From Chitinophagales bacterium (lineage in GTDB: Bacteria > Bacteroidota > Bacteroidia > Chitinophagales > Chitinophagaceae), in the NCBI GenBank assembly GCA_017303415.1, contig JAFLBJ010000001.1:1922001-1986000 (forward strand): a DNA stretch of 64,000 nucleotides, read 5' to 3'. This document shows positions 9,080 through 18,823 of this stretch, in pieces; within the stretch, counting starts at the first letter, position 1; every line of letters starts with the position of its first letter. Under the pieces are notes generated by a model. That model had not been told where the DNA came from and searched no databases. It worked only from the letters and a program-made list of their open reading frames with translations. The translations under genes were made by a program, and so were the position numbers.

Positions 9080-10507
9080 ATGCGAATGCAAACCCCCAAA
9101 GCAATTAGCCTACTCATAGTAGTTGTAGCTTTAGCCCTGTTCGCTTCCTGTAAGAAGGAGGGGGGCATTGACCTGGTGCTCCCTCAACCCACAGACTCCC
9201 TCCAAAAAATCAACCGGTGGGTACTGGATAGCATGATAAAATATTATTTGTGGAGCGATGATTATGGTACTTTCCCTTCTCTATCAGAAACTACGCCTGA
9301 TTTCTACCGCCGACTTTTGAATACAACCGACGAATTTTCCTGGATCACGAATGGAGGAAGTATTGGCCCGGAAAAGAGTACCTATGAGTCCTTTGGGTTT
9401 CAATACCTGTTGGTTAGTATCCCTTCCTATTCTTCCACAAGCCTGGTTGGCGTTGTTTCGCTGGTGGCCCCGGGGAGCCCGGCAGCCAATGCCGGGTTAA
9501 AGCGTGGTGATTATTTTTCCAAAGTCAATAGCCAACCTATTTCTGACCAAAACAAAGCTCAGATTATTACAGCCTTACAGCAAAGCAGTCCGCTCAAGGT
9601 TACGATGTTAACGAATACCACGGGAGTCTGGGCGGAAGGTGTGGTAAAAACCATGAGCTCTGCCTATTATGAAGAAAGACCGGTATTTGTAAGAAAGGTA
9701 TTCAGGCATAATAATATTGTTACTGGTTATTTGTTCTATAATCAGTTCACGGAAACTTTTGACAGGGATGTATTGGATGCACTGGATAGTTTTCGGGTAA
9801 AGAATGTACAGGAATTGATCATCGATCTTCGCTACAATCCGGGTGGCAGTGTAGCAACAGCAGCCAAGATCAGTGCTATGTTGTTAAAGAATATCAACGC
9901 TACCGAAACATTTTCCTATTATGCAGGAAACAGCAAGTTAGGGTTGAATAAACAAAGTTTTGATAAAGCAGTGCTCAGCTCGGGAAATGCATATCGCCGA
10001 AGCTTTGATCAACTGCATAGTCAGGCCCTGACATTGAACCGGATATTCCTGTTGACCGGAAACCACTCGGCCTCGGCCGCTGAGATGTTGGTGAATAACC
10101 TGAAACCGTATATAACAGTAGTTCAGATAGGGGAGAAAACAAGGGGAAAGGATAAGGCGGGTGTACTTATAAAGGATCTGCGGCAACCAAAACAGGTGTA
10201 TTGGCAGTTATACCCCATGGTTTTTCGGATACAAAATGCAAACCAACAGGGAAATTACCCGGATGGAATCGATCCGTTGTATCCGGTGGCAGAGTATGCT
10301 ACTCTACCACTTCGGAATTTGGGTGATGTGAATGAATCGATGTTAAAGGAAGCCTTGTTTCGAATTTATGGCACCCATCAGGTGAGCGGAGAGAGCTTTC
10401 GTTTGCAGGCCGATGAGTGGCGCATGTCGTTGCAGTCCACGCAGATAAGATACAGTTCAATAGAAGAAAGAAGAAGCGAAAAGTTTCAGGCAGTGATATC
10501 TTTTTAA
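9080..10507 (+). CDS. S41 family peptidase lipoprotein (PDZ, C-terminal processing type)
   Basis: A 475-residue lipoprotein: hydrophobic signal with lipobox LFASC (Cys24). A PDZ-like segment (about residues 105-190) contains PGSPAANAGLKRGDYFSKVN. The S41 catalytic domain has IDLRYNPGGSV (about 248-258), the nucleophile region GNHSASAAE (Ser330/Ser332) and the lysine in GEKTRGK (Lys357), which form the Ser-Lys dyad region. It should act as a periplasmic or outer-membrane-anchored tail-specific-type protease. It lies upstream of the TonB receptor with a 216-base gap, so common regulation is possible but not shown. Confidence 0.9.
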   Translation: MRMQTPKAISLLIVVVALALFASCKKEGGIDLVLPQPTDSLQKINRWVLDSMIKYYLWSDDYGTFPSLSETTPDFYRRLLNTTDEFSWITNGGSIGPEKSTYESFGFQYLLVSIPSYSSTSLVGVVSLVAPGSPAANAGLKRGDYFSKVNSQPISDQNKAQIITALQQSSPLKVTMLTNTTGVWAEGVVKTMSSAYYEERPVFVRKVFRHNNIVTGYLFYNQFTETFDRDVLDALDSFRVKNVQELIIDLRYNPGGSVATAAKISAMLLKNINATETFSYYAGNSKLGLNKQSFDKAVLSSGNAYRRSFDQLHSQALTLNRIFLLTGNHSASAAEMLVNNLKPYITVVQIGEKTRGKDKAGVLIKDLRQPKQVYWQLYPMVFRIQNANQQGNYPDGIDPLYPVAEYATLPLRNLGDVNESMLKEALFRIYGTHQVSGESFRLQADEWRMSLQSTQIRYSSIEERRSEKFQAVISF

Positions 10508-10665
10508 TCGGGGGAGAAAAATTTTAAAGGAGACAGAAGGAGAATATAGGGATTAACGATTAGTTAAAGATGCGTTAACCTTGGTTCGGTTTTAAATCAC
10601 CACCTTTGAGCTCCTGATCCAAAATCAGATCCACATCCTCACAAAGACCTGCATAAATAATAAAA

Positions 10666-10687
10666 GGGCGTCATGGACATGACACCC
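10666..10687 (+). promoter_or_regulatory. Hairpin in the leader of the TonB receptor gene
   Basis: GTCATG GA CATGAC (10670-10683) is a perfect inverted repeat extended by GGG/CCC across one mismatch. It lies 37 bases before the ATG of the receptor gene and has no T-run, so it looks more like an mRNA leader structure or operator than a terminator. The remaining 10508-10723 gap shows no gene; a loose Bacteroidota-type promoter (TTG at 10581, CACCTTTG at 10601-10608) is possible but weak. Confidence 0.4.
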
Positions 10688-10693
10688 CGTTGC

Positions 10694-10713
10694 GTAATTA
10701 ATAATTAATTAAA
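10694..10713 (+). promoter_or_regulatory. Shared AT-rich leader motif, copy 1
   Basis: GTAATTAATAATTAATTAAA ends 10 bases before the receptor ATG at 10724. An 18/20 match (GTAATTCTTAATTAATTAAA) lies at 13728-13747, at the same place before the next gene. This may be a shared translation-initiation leader or regulator site. Confidence 0.5.
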
Positions 10714-10723
10714 GACCAAAGGT

Positions 10724-13639
10724 ATGAATAATTATCGAGCAGGCCTAATACCCTGCCTGGTAGTCTGTATCCTGTTTTGTGCTTCTTTTCCTATCTCATT
10801 ATCAGCCCAAAAGCTGGGTTCTAAAGGAAGGCTGATATTGGTAGTACGCAATGAGAATAATGAGAAACTGTCGAGTGCCACCGTAACGCTGAATGTGGTG
10901 GGAATCAATCCAAAATCTACCGATGTAAATGGTGAAGCAGAGTTTGACCTGGAGCCGGGTATATATTCGGTTACGGTAAGTTATGCCAGTTATGAGACCA
11001 AAAATGATACAGGCCTTGTGGTGGTGAAAGGAGAAGTGGTCAGGCATCCGGTCAGTCTGGCTTTCAAGACCAGTGAAGCAGTAGTGGTCACATCCCAAAG
11101 AAGACCCAGCCGTGAATCAGTGGGTGCTGTTTTAGCCATTCAAAAGAATAACAGCGCTGTTTCGGATGTGATGAGCATTGAGCAGATTCGCCGTACGCCT
11201 GATGTAACTGTCGGCGACGCCATCAAACGAATGAATGGGGTAACAGTGGTGGACAATAAATTTGTCGTGGTCCGTGGGATGGGGGAGCGGTACAATACTA
11301 CCTTGCTTAATGGTTCGCAACTCCCCAGTACAGAAGCCAACAAGAAGAACTTTTCATTTGACCTTATCCCTTCCAGTGTCATAGACAATATCATCGTCAC
11401 CAAAACGGCTACCCCTGATCTGCCGGCTGATTTCTCCGGTGGCATTGTACAAGTTACCACCAAGGAGATTCCGGACAAGAATTCGTATTCCATTACCATT
11501 GGTACCGGCTATAATTCCATCAGTACCGGCCGGGCTTTTATCAGTACGCCCATTGACCGAAAAGAATTTTTTTCCGTCATTCCTTCCGACCGAAAATGGT
11601 ATTTCAGCAAATGGAACCCCAATATTTACCTGAAGCTCGCATCCAATGATCCACAAGCATTGAGGGCGATGACTGCCAGGATTCCCAATAACTGGGCCTA
11701 TCAACAATATATTGCTGCACCCACTCAGAATTACCAATTCAGTGCTGGGTTGAGAAAAAGGTTTAAGAACAAATCTTCTTTGGGCTTTTTGTTAGCCGGT
11801 TCTTACCGCAATGCGCAGAGTATTGAACAGGAGATCCGCCAGTTGAATGGGAATAATGATTCCACCTTTGGTAAGAATTATACGTTTACCACCGATATCA
11901 GTGCCTTGGCATCGCTGGGTTATAGTTTTGGAACCAATAAACTCACCTTTCGTAGTATATATACCCGAAAGCTGACACACGAGAACAATGTTTTTTCAGG
12001 ATCAAATATCAATGCCGAATTCCTCGATGCCTATAGTTCCTATCTTACTACCGTAGACCTGTTACAAAACCGGATAGAAGGGGAGCATATTTTTACCGGA
12101 AAAAAGCTTCGGCTGAAATGGTATGGGGATCTGGCACAGGTGAGCAGGAACCTGGAAGATGGACGTACATCTTCACGGTATAGTGTGGGGACTTCGACCC
12201 CTTCTTATGATTATACAGATAAATTTCCCTCCCGTGGAGGCGTTAGTGCCTCCAAATATGAGGAGACCAGATACAATCTTGGGTTAGACCTGTCCGTGCC
12301 CTTTCAATTATTTAAACAGAAACAAACCATCAAGGTTGGTTATTTGTATTCCAACCGGGAAGTAGATTATTACTATTCTTTTTTGCGTTACCTGATTCCT
12401 CCCGGGCCGAATGTGACAGATATCAGGGATGTGAAGTTTTTTGGTAAAACCCTGGATCAGATAATGACCCCTCAGAATATCCTCGATGGTTTTGTAACCT
12501 ATACCCCGATTTCTTCTACGATTCAGTCTGCCGGAGGACAAAGTGTTTCAGCGGATTTTTATTCGGGTTCACAGATCAATAAAAGTTATTTCTTCCTGGG
12601 CGACCTGAATCTTACGGAGAAAGTCAGATTGATCGCAGGTGTTCGGTATGAGGACAACGCTATAAAAATTGATCAGGTACTTGAACGGGACTCTGCCACT
12701 AATAATCCGAAGTCCGTTAAAACAAACAATATTCTTCAGGATCGGTTTTTCCCATCTGCCAATCTGGTGTATAAACTGTCCAAACTTTCGAATATCCGGC
12801 TTGCCTATTCACAAACGACCGCGCGGCCGGATTTCAGGGACGCTGTCAAGATCGGCTATTTTGACTTCACAACATTTAACGATGTAGTCGGTAATGATTC
12901 CCTTCGGAACAGCCTGATTTCAAACTATGACCTTCGGTTTGAGTTGTTCCCTACGCCTGGAGAAGTGTTTAGTGTGACGGTATTTTATAAGAAGTTCGAA
13001 GATCCCATTGAGAGCAACCTGAGAGATTTGGGGTCCGACAATTTTCAGGTAACGCCTGTCAACCTGTTATCTTCAACCAACCTGGGCGTGGAAATGGATT
13101 TTCGCAAATCACTTTCCTTTATCCGTAAATCATCTAAATGGTGGAAGAGATTCTATGTAAGTGGAAATTTTTCTTATATGAAATCGGAGGTTAAGCTCGA
13201 TCCCAAATTTTCCGGATCAGCCAATGCCGAGGTCAGGGAAAGACCGTTGCAAGGCTTGTCACCGTATTCCATCAACGGTGGACTACTGTATGATGGGGAA
13301 AAAGTGGGGGCAAATATTACCTATAACCGGTTTGGCCGCCGCCTTCTCTTCCAGGGAGACCGCGATTACCAGGATATCTATGAGTTTTCACGTAATGTGA
13401 TCGATCTGCAGTTCTTTGTGCGGATGCTCAAGAAGAAACTGGAGTTGAAATTGAATTTTAATGACATCCTGAACGACCCCTATATATTATACTCCAATAT
13501 CGCTGATGCCGGGAGCAACCGGATTTCGGGCACACCAGACCCCAATAATAAATTGGATTACAAAGCGTCAGAGGATTATCTGCGCAGAAGGACCAACAGA
13601 GGGACGGGAATTTCCTTTTCCCTGAACTATAAGTTTTAA
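10724..13639 (+). CDS. TonB-dependent outer-membrane receptor with carboxypeptidase-regulatory N-domain
   Basis: A 971-residue receptor. Signal peptide about residues 1-28 (ends SLSAQ), then a carboxypeptidase-regulatory-like beta-sandwich (about 36-115), a plug domain (about 150-255, with TPDVTVGDAIKRMNGV, VVVRGMGERYNTTLLNG and ADFSGGIVQVTTK), then a long barrel ending in aromatic FSLNYKF, as expected for BAM-assembled barrels. It is not of the SusC type, since no SusD gene follows. The following beta-helix lipoprotein gene shares its leader motif, so the pair probably works together in uptake of an unknown substrate. Confidence 0.92.
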   Translation: MNNYRAGLIPCLVVCILFCASFPISLSAQKLGSKGRLILVVRNENNEKLSSATVTLNVVGINPKSTDVNGEAEFDLEPGIYSVTVSYASYETKNDTGLVVVKGEVVRHPVSLAFKTSEAVVVTSQRRPSRESVGAVLAIQKNNSAVSDVMSIEQIRRTPDVTVGDAIKRMNGVTVVDNKFVVVRGMGERYNTTLLNGSQLPSTEANKKNFSFDLIPSSVIDNIIVTKTATPDLPADFSGGIVQVTTKEIPDKNSYSITIGTGYNSISTGRAFISTPIDRKEFFSVIPSDRKWYFSKWNPNIYLKLASNDPQALRAMTARIPNNWAYQQYIAAPTQNYQFSAGLRKRFKNKSSLGFLLAGSYRNAQSIEQEIRQLNGNNDSTFGKNYTFTTDISALASLGYSFGTNKLTFRSIYTRKLTHENNVFSGSNINAEFLDAYSSYLTTVDLLQNRIEGEHIFTGKKLRLKWYGDLAQVSRNLEDGRTSSRYSVGTSTPSYDYTDKFPSRGGVSASKYEETRYNLGLDLSVPFQLFKQKQTIKVGYLYSNREVDYYYSFLRYLIPPGPNVTDIRDVKFFGKTLDQIMTPQNILDGFVTYTPISSTIQSAGGQSVSADFYSGSQINKSYFFLGDLNLTEKVRLIAGVRYEDNAIKIDQVLERDSATNNPKSVKTNNILQDRFFPSANLVYKLSKLSNIRLAYSQTTARPDFRDAVKIGYFDFTTFNDVVGNDSLRNSLISNYDLRFELFPTPGEVFSVTVFYKKFEDPIESNLRDLGSDNFQVTPVNLLSSTNLGVEMDFRKSLSFIRKSSKWWKRFYVSGNFSYMKSEVKLDPKFSGSANAEVRERPLQGLSPYSINGGLLYDGEKVGANITYNRFGRRLLFQGDRDYQDIYEFSRNVIDLQFFVRMLKKKLELKLNFNDILNDPYILYSNIADAGSNRISGTPDPNNKLDYKASEDYLRRRTNRGTGISFSLNYKF

Positions 13640-13666
13640 GATTTATTTGGTAACAGTCTGATAACT

Positions 13667-13683
13667 GCCTGAACCAATCAGGC
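13667..13683 (+). other. Small stem-loop after the TonB receptor gene
   Basis: GCCTGA-accaa-TCAGGC forms a 6-bp stem 28 bases after the receptor stop. No T-run follows, so it may attenuate, process or stabilise the mRNA rather than end it. Weak evidence. Confidence 0.3.
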
Positions 13684-13727
13684 GCATGAATTTTGAAGTT
13701 CTTTTCTTGTTTCCATATATCACTTGT

Positions 13728-13747
13728 GTAATTCTTAATTAATTAAA
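13728..13747 (+). promoter_or_regulatory. Shared AT-rich leader motif, copy 2
   Basis: GTAATTCTTAATTAATTAAA precedes the ATG at 13759 by 11 bases and matches 18 of 20 positions of the motif at 10694-10713, which stands 10 bases before the receptor ATG. Position and sequence are both conserved. Confidence 0.5.
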
Positions 13748-13758
13748 AAAAAACAAAA

Positions 13759-15219
13759 ATGAAAAAAGCGCTCATTCTTTTTGGCGCAGCTGCATTGACC
13801 CTGACGGCCTGTAAGAAAGACGTATCCAGGAACGAAGCTTCTGAGCTTGATCTGTCCCTGAACGCCTCTACCACTGCCATTGTGGACACTGTATTCCTGC
13901 CCCAGATCATTTCTGCTAACCGTACGCTGTCTGCTGACACCCTGTATGTGCTCAATGGAAAAGTGTATGTAACTGGCGGTACGCTGACCATTCCTGCTGG
14001 TACCCGCCTCGAAGGTGTGTACAAAGCTGACCCCAACTTTGCTTCTGCCCTGATCATAACCAAAACGGGTAAGATCTCTGCCAAAGGTACTGAAGCCAAC
14101 CCTGTTATCTTTACTTCTCACCTCGACAGCTTACCTGGGGGCCGTACTACCCGCCTTCCTGGTGACTGGGGTGGAATCGTGATGCTGGGTGATGCCCCAA
14201 CTAACAAACCCACTACTCAGGTAATCGAAGGTATCAACGTTTCTAACGTTCCTGTTGGTGTTGATCCTACCTATGGCGGTGCAAATGCTGCTCACAGTGC
14301 TGGTGTACTGGTGTATGCCCGTATCGAGTTCGCTGGTGCCGCTATTGCTCCTACCAATGAGTTGAACAGCCTTACTTTGGGTGGTTGCGGTAACAAAACC
14401 ACACTCCGCTTTGTTATGGCCAGCAATGGCGCTGACGATGCGTTTGAGTTCTTTGGTGGTCTTGTTAACCCCAAATACCTGATCGCAAACTCACAGAACG
14501 ACGACGCGTTCGACTTTGACTTTGGATATCGTGGTAACTTCCAGTTCGGTGTTTCTGTACGCAACCCTGCTCTTGTTTACGCTGATGCCAATGGTATCGA
14601 GTGCGACAACGAAGGTTCTGCTCCTTTCACTGCAACTCCCACAACCCGTCCTGAGCTGTCTAACCTGACTATCGTTGGTCGTCCAGGTTTGGCTGGTATC
14701 TTCCGTGGTGCTCGTTTCAGAAGAGGTACTGACCTCCGTATGCGTAACAGCATCGTGATGGCTTATCCTACTGCCGGTACTACTTTCGAAGATACTCGTA
14801 TCACTGGTACAACTCAGGCGCCTGCTTTCTATCGCAGCAACGCCACCAACGGTGTAGCCGCCGATTTCTTATTCACTGGTACAACAGTGGGTGGTACACC
14901 TAACGTTCCTGTTGCCGGCCCTGTAGGTCTGAACAACGTTTCTGTTGTCGGTGCAGCTCCAGCCAACTGGGTAAACAACTTTAACCCCGCCAGCCACGCT
15001 ACGTACAAGAGCTCTGCTCTGGTATACAATGCCGCTGGTCCGCTGGCTCCTGGTGTATTCCCTGCAAACTTTGCCGGTTTGACAACCAACTTCCTGAATG
15101 TTCCCTATATCGGAGCGCTCGGGCCAGGTTCTCCCATCCGTGTGAATGGTGTATGGGTTACTCCTAACAACTGGATTGCTGGTAGCGCCGGTGCATGGGT
15201 AAATTTCGACCCACTATAG
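13759..15219 (+). CDS. Beta-helix-like surface lipoprotein paired with the TonB receptor
   Basis: A 486-residue lipoprotein with signal peptide and lipobox LTLTAC (Cys18). After an acidic linker comes a long repetitive region rich in G, N, T and V (for example GDWGGIVMLGDAPTN, ARIEFAGAAIAP, NDDAFEFFGG and NDDAFDFDFG-like turns) that suggests a right-handed beta-helix. I know the type from Bacteroidota neighbours of TonB receptors, but no function is assigned. Codon choice is far more biased than in adjacent genes (mostly GGT, GCT, CGT, AAC, TTC), as expected of an abundant protein. A strong terminator follows at 15277. Confidence 0.75.
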   Translation: MKKALILFGAAALTLTACKKDVSRNEASELDLSLNASTTAIVDTVFLPQIISANRTLSADTLYVLNGKVYVTGGTLTIPAGTRLEGVYKADPNFASALIITKTGKISAKGTEANPVIFTSHLDSLPGGRTTRLPGDWGGIVMLGDAPTNKPTTQVIEGINVSNVPVGVDPTYGGANAAHSAGVLVYARIEFAGAAIAPTNELNSLTLGGCGNKTTLRFVMASNGADDAFEFFGGLVNPKYLIANSQNDDAFDFDFGYRGNFQFGVSVRNPALVYADANGIECDNEGSAPFTATPTTRPELSNLTIVGRPGLAGIFRGARFRRGTDLRMRNSIVMAYPTAGTTFEDTRITGTTQAPAFYRSNATNGVAADFLFTGTTVGGTPNVPVAGPVGLNNVSVVGAAPANWVNNFNPASHATYKSSALVYNAAGPLAPGVFPANFAGLTTNFLNVPYIGALGPGSPIRVNGVWVTPNNWIAGSAGAWVNFDPL

Positions 15220-15276
15220 TAGTTCTTATTTAGGATACAATGGATATATGGTAACAATCGCTTTGCAATAATTCAG

Positions 15277-15306
15277 GGGCCGGGTTTCCGCCCGGCCCTT
15301 CTTTAA
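15277..15306 (+). terminator. Intrinsic terminator after the beta-helix lipoprotein gene
   Basis: GGGCCGGG-tttccg-CCCGGCCC is a perfect 8-bp GC-rich stem with a 6-base loop, followed by TTCTTT. It lies 58 bases after the stop at 15219 and ends just before the next gene (ATG 15320), so read-through would be needed for co-expression. Confidence 0.85.
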
Positions 15307-15319
15307 AAGCTTTAGTTCG

Positions 15320-16270
15320 ATGAAACCTGTTTTGCGTAATAGTCTTTACCTCCTGCTGATCCTCGTGACTGCTTTGGCTTGCCAAAAAGGAGATGCTGTG
15401 GACCAGGGGAATTTCATGAAAGTTAAACTCACCGTTTACCACCCCGATACGGCTGTTTATTCCACCGTAAGTATCGGAGAAGATAACCTGGCCAATACCC
15501 AGGTATACTATACAGACAATGAAGTGTATGATGTATTTTTAAGCAAGAACTGGACTTCGTTCCAGGATTCGGCCCAGTTTCGTGTGAAACTGACAAAAAC
15601 TACAAACGGAAATTCACTCCTCTATAATAGTCGGATCAAATTTCGCAATGCCAATGATTTTTTACTTTTTCAAACCTGTCCGGGTACCGACCCCCTTTTC
15701 ATTGACAAAACTGTTGGCGATGCCACTGAAGTGCCCTTACCAACAAATGACAGCATAAGAGTCAGGTTCTTTTTTAGTACCAACGATATGATCAGTAACC
15801 CGAATACCGGGTATGTCGGGAGACTATTGTCCAGAATGCGTTTACAAATTTTCACCTTTACCCCGAACGCGAACCCCAACCTGCCGCCGGCATCCTCCTC
15901 TTTCGTTACGGTATATAGTGCGTTAGATTTCAATGCCTGTGGCCTAAGCGACTATATTACCCTGGCCAGGAATAAGAAATATGGTGTTCGGATCAGAGAT
16001 ATTTCCCCTGGAATTCCGGGATCCGCCGCAGCAAACCTGGTGCAGCAATTGCTACCGGATGCTGATATCCAGGTCGTAAATGATCCCAATACGGGTTTGT
16101 CTGACTGGGATTTTAAAAAAGGGAAGATCAACCTGAGCGCTGAAGCCAATCATAAATTCCAAACCATTCGAATAAAGCGTTCATCTATTTCCTTTACCGA
16201 CAGGAACGGGAATGACGGAACGGAAAGTTCTTATAACGGTCAGTTCATTTTAGGATTAAATCGAAACTGA
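15320..16270 (+). CDS. Lipoprotein of unknown function
   Basis: A 316-residue lipoprotein: hydrophobic signal and lipobox TALAC (Cys21) followed by QKGD. The rest is beta-rich with no recognised catalytic motif (for example [22 protein letters not shown] near the N-terminus). It starts 14 bases after a strong terminator and ends one base before the acetyltransferase ATG at 16272, so it may be the first gene of a transcript running into the sugar-modification genes. Whether it belongs to the TonB/lipoprotein module upstream or to the glycan genes downstream cannot be decided from sequence. Confidence 0.7.
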   Translation: MKPVLRNSLYLLLILVTALACQKGDAVDQGNFMKVKLTVYHPDTAVYSTVSIGEDNLANTQVYYTDNEVYDVFLSKNWTSFQDSAQFRVKLTKTTNGNSLLYNSRIKFRNANDFLLFQTCPGTDPLFIDKTVGDATEVPLPTNDSIRVRFFFSTNDMISNPNTGYVGRLLSRMRLQIFTFTPNANPNLPPASSSFVTVYSALDFNACGLSDYITLARNKKYGVRIRDISPGIPGSAAANLVQQLLPDADIQVVNDPNTGLSDWDFKKGKINLSAEANHKFQTIRIKRSSISFTDRNGNDGTESSYNGQFILGLNRN

Positions 16271-16271
16271 T

Positions 16272-16901
16272 ATGGCCACCGTCATTCACCTATCCAAATC
16301 ATACGAGCGTACCATGGAAAGTAATTATTACGCGCATCCAACGGCTGTAATTGATGAAGGCTGCCGGATCGGTGACGGGGTTAAAATTTGGCATTTCTGC
16401 CATATCATGCCCGGTTGTGAAATAGGGGATGGTTGCAGTTTTGGGCAAAATGTAGTGGTATCTCCGGGAGTGATGTTAGGCAGGAATGTAAAAGTACAGA
16501 ACAATGTGTCGATCTATACCGGAGTGATCTGTGAAGATGATGTGTTCCTGGGCCCTTCCATGGTGTTTACCAATGTGATCAATCCCCGTAGTGCCGTGAA
16601 CCGGAAAAGTGAGTACAAGACCACCCTGGTACAAAAGGGGGCAACAATTGGAGCGAATGCCACGATCGTGTGTGGCATTACCATTGGCCGGTTCGCCTTT
16701 ATTGGGGCCGGTGCGGTGGTTACTAAGACGGTGCCTGCTTACGCGCTTATGGTGGGAAACCCGGCGAGACAAACCGGTTGGATGAGTGAGCATGGACACA
16801 AACTGAAATTCGATTCGCAAGGAAAGGCTGTTTGTCCGGAGTCCGGATTGGCCTACCTGCTTGAAAATAATTCCGTAAAACAATCAAACGCTTTGCAATG
16901 A
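16272..16901 (+). CDS. WlbB/WbpD-like hexapeptide acyltransferase
   Basis: A left-handed parallel beta-helix acetyltransferase of 209 residues (195 if the ATG at 16314, [14 protein letters not shown], is used; that start resembles family members better). Hexapeptide turns are visible throughout ([68 protein letters not shown]). It most resembles UDP-2-acetamido-3-amino-2,3-dideoxyglucuronate N-acetyltransferases that make di-N-acetylated uronic acid sugars for surface glycans. The next gene, a WlbA-like dehydrogenase, overlaps it by 4 bases (ATGA), as in that pathway. The 3-aminotransferase (WlbC type) is not present nearby. Confidence 0.85.
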   Translation: MATVIHLSKSYERTMESNYYAHPTAVIDEGCRIGDGVKIWHFCHIMPGCEIGDGCSFGQNVVVSPGVMLGRNVKVQNNVSIYTGVICEDDVFLGPSMVFTNVINPRSAVNRKSEYKTTLVQKGATIGANATIVCGITIGRFAFIGAGAVVTKTVPAYALMVGNPARQTGWMSEHGHKLKFDSQGKAVCPESGLAYLLENNSVKQSNALQ

Positions 16902-18058
16902 AACAGGAAAGGGAAAAAATCCGATTTGCCGTAGCAGGCTGCGGCCATATCGGAAAGCGGCATGCCGAAATGATCACCCGTAATCCGGAGGCTGAATTGG
17001 TAGCGATGGCCGATATCAAACCCCGGTCGGAATTAAAACTATCGGCCTATGACCATGTTCCATTTTATGAGAACCTGGAGGAGATGCTCGAATATGCCGG
17101 GGAGGAGATCGATGTGGTCACCATCGCCACCCCCAATGGTTTGCATGCCAGCCAGGCCTTACGCGCCCTTTCCCAGGGAAAGCATGTCGTGATTGAGAAG
17201 CCCATTGCCCTGAACCGGAATGACGCGGAGAAAATATTGTTCAAAGCCTTAAAGATGGACCGCCAGGTATTTTCAGTCATGCAAAACCGGTATTCTCCAC
17301 CTTCGATCTGGCTTAAGGAATTGGTAGAAAGTGGTGTACTTGGTAAGATTTTCATGGTACAGATTAATTGTTTCTGGAATCGTGACGAACGGTATTACAC
17401 GCCGGAGAGTTGGCATGGTTGCGGCAAAATGGATGGAGGCACACTTTACACACAATTCTCGCATTTCATTGATATCATGTTCTGGTTGTTCGGGGATATC
17501 AAAGATGTACAGTCCCGATTCACCTCCAATAACCATGGCCACCTGACCGACTTTGAAGACAGTGGCATGGTCAACTTCCAATTCCTGAATGGGGGAATGG
17601 GGGCATTGAATTTTACTACCTCAGTTTGGGACAAGAACCTGGAGAGCAGTATGACCATTATAGCCGAGAATGGAAGCATCAAGGTGGGCGGGCAATACAT
17701 GAATGAAGTGGAATACTGTCATGTAAGGGGATATCAAATGCCCGAACTAGCCCCCACCAATCCGGCAAATGATTATGGTGCCTATAAAGGATCAGCCGCC
17801 AATCATCACTATATCATTCAGAACGTGGTTAATGTGTTGAAAGGAAAGGATTCCATTACCACGAATGCCCTGGAGGGTTTAAAAGTGGTAGAGATCATTG
17901 ATAAAGTATATCAGGCCGGGCAACCTTCTGTTAAGACACCGGAGATCTATCCCGTCAATGATGTATTTCAAAGCCTGGTCAATGATATTCATCGGCATGA
18001 AGTGATGCTGGCGGAGAAATTCCATCTATTGAAGAACCGAATTGCCGGCGTGGCTTAA
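16898..18058 (+). CDS. Gfo/Idh/MocA oxidoreductase, WlbA-like sugar dehydrogenase
   Basis: A 386-residue NAD(P)-dependent dehydrogenase. The Rossmann motif is [12 protein letters not shown] (residues 13-24) and the catalytic EKPIALN motif has Lys101. The WlbA-type signature [16 protein letters not shown], then [15 protein letters not shown], points to oxidation at C3 of a UDP-N-acetylhexosaminuronic acid. It is translationally coupled (ATGA) with the WlbB-like acetyltransferase, which fits consecutive steps in one amino-sugar pathway. Substrate identity is inference from family resemblance. Confidence 0.87.
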   Translation: MKQEREKIRFAVAGCGHIGKRHAEMITRNPEAELVAMADIKPRSELKLSAYDHVPFYENLEEMLEYAGEEIDVVTIATPNGLHASQALRALSQGKHVVIEKPIALNRNDAEKILFKALKMDRQVFSVMQNRYSPPSIWLKELVESGVLGKIFMVQINCFWNRDERYYTPESWHGCGKMDGGTLYTQFSHFIDIMFWLFGDIKDVQSRFTSNNHGHLTDFEDSGMVNFQFLNGGMGALNFTTSVWDKNLESSMTIIAENGSIKVGGQYMNEVEYCHVRGYQMPELAPTNPANDYGAYKGSAANHHYIIQNVVNVLKGKDSITTNALEGLKVVEIIDKVYQAGQPSVKTPEIYPVNDVFQSLVNDIHRHEVMLAEKFHLLKNRIAGVA

Positions 18059-18072
18059 TTCAAAAATATCAC

Positions 18073-18807
18073 ATGGTGGTCATTGACAATGCTGTAAAGC
18101 CCTATTTAGCGGGCGAAAAATTTGACAACGGTCTACGGGTGCGCATCGCGGAGAAACAGAAACTTTTTTCCCGGATCGAATTCCTGGTGCGTTATGCAGA
18201 AGGAAAGAAGGTAATCCATATGGGATGTGCGGACCATATACCTATCATATTAGAGAAGGTGCAAAACAACACCTGGTTGCACAAACGGATCGATCAGGTG
18301 GCCCAAAAGCAAATTGGGATCGATATCCTGCCGGAAGCGGTGGAATACATTCGCAAAGAACTTGGATTTGTAAATATCCTGACCCTGGATATCGTTAAAG
18401 ATCCGGTACCGGAGGAGATCAAATCAGACCTGTGGGATTGTATGATCTTAGGAGAAATCGTAGAGCATATCGATAACCCGGTTGAATTTCTGACAGAGAT
18501 TCGGCAGAAATATGCCCCCTTTGTCAGGGAGATCGTTATTACCGTACCGAATGCCCTTTCGGTATCTAATTTTTACCAGGCCATTGGGAAAAATACAGAG
18601 AAGATCAATACCGACCATCGCTATTGGTTCACTCCTTTTACCATGCAGAAGATTTTGATCCGGTCAGGTTTCAAACCTTTGTATCATGAATTTGCCACCT
18701 ATTATCCATTAAATAAAAAGAAACCGGTCAGGAATTTTTTGCTTCGCACTTTATTGGTAAACAGACCGGCTCTAAGGGGTAACCTGATTATGGTGGCCGA
18801 ATTCTAA
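18073..18807 (+). CDS. SAM-dependent methyltransferase (class I)
   Basis: A 244-residue class I methyltransferase. A Rossmann-like SAM site is suggested by KKVIHMGCADHIP (motif I region), an acidic GIDILPEAVEYIRKE (motif II) and LWDCMILGEIVEHIDNPVEFL (motif IV/post region), as in methyltransferase types 11/12. It follows the WlbA-like gene by 14 bases and closes the plus-strand trio, so methylation of the modified sugar or of a glycan end is the likely role. The acceptor is not known. Confidence 0.8.
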   Translation: MVVIDNAVKPYLAGEKFDNGLRVRIAEKQKLFSRIEFLVRYAEGKKVIHMGCADHIPIILEKVQNNTWLHKRIDQVAQKQIGIDILPEAVEYIRKELGFVNILTLDIVKDPVPEEIKSDLWDCMILGEIVEHIDNPVEFLTEIRQKYAPFVREIVITVPNALSVSNFYQAIGKNTEKINTDHRYWFTPFTMQKILIRSGFKPLYHEFATYYPLNKKKPVRNFLLRTLLVNRPALRGNLIMVAEF

Positions 18808-18823
18808 AAAAATCGCAGCGAAT

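Noticed and set aside
10724-15219. SusC/SusD pair
   Set aside because: The receptor lacks SusC-type features and the next gene is a beta-helix lipoprotein, not a TPR-like SusD.
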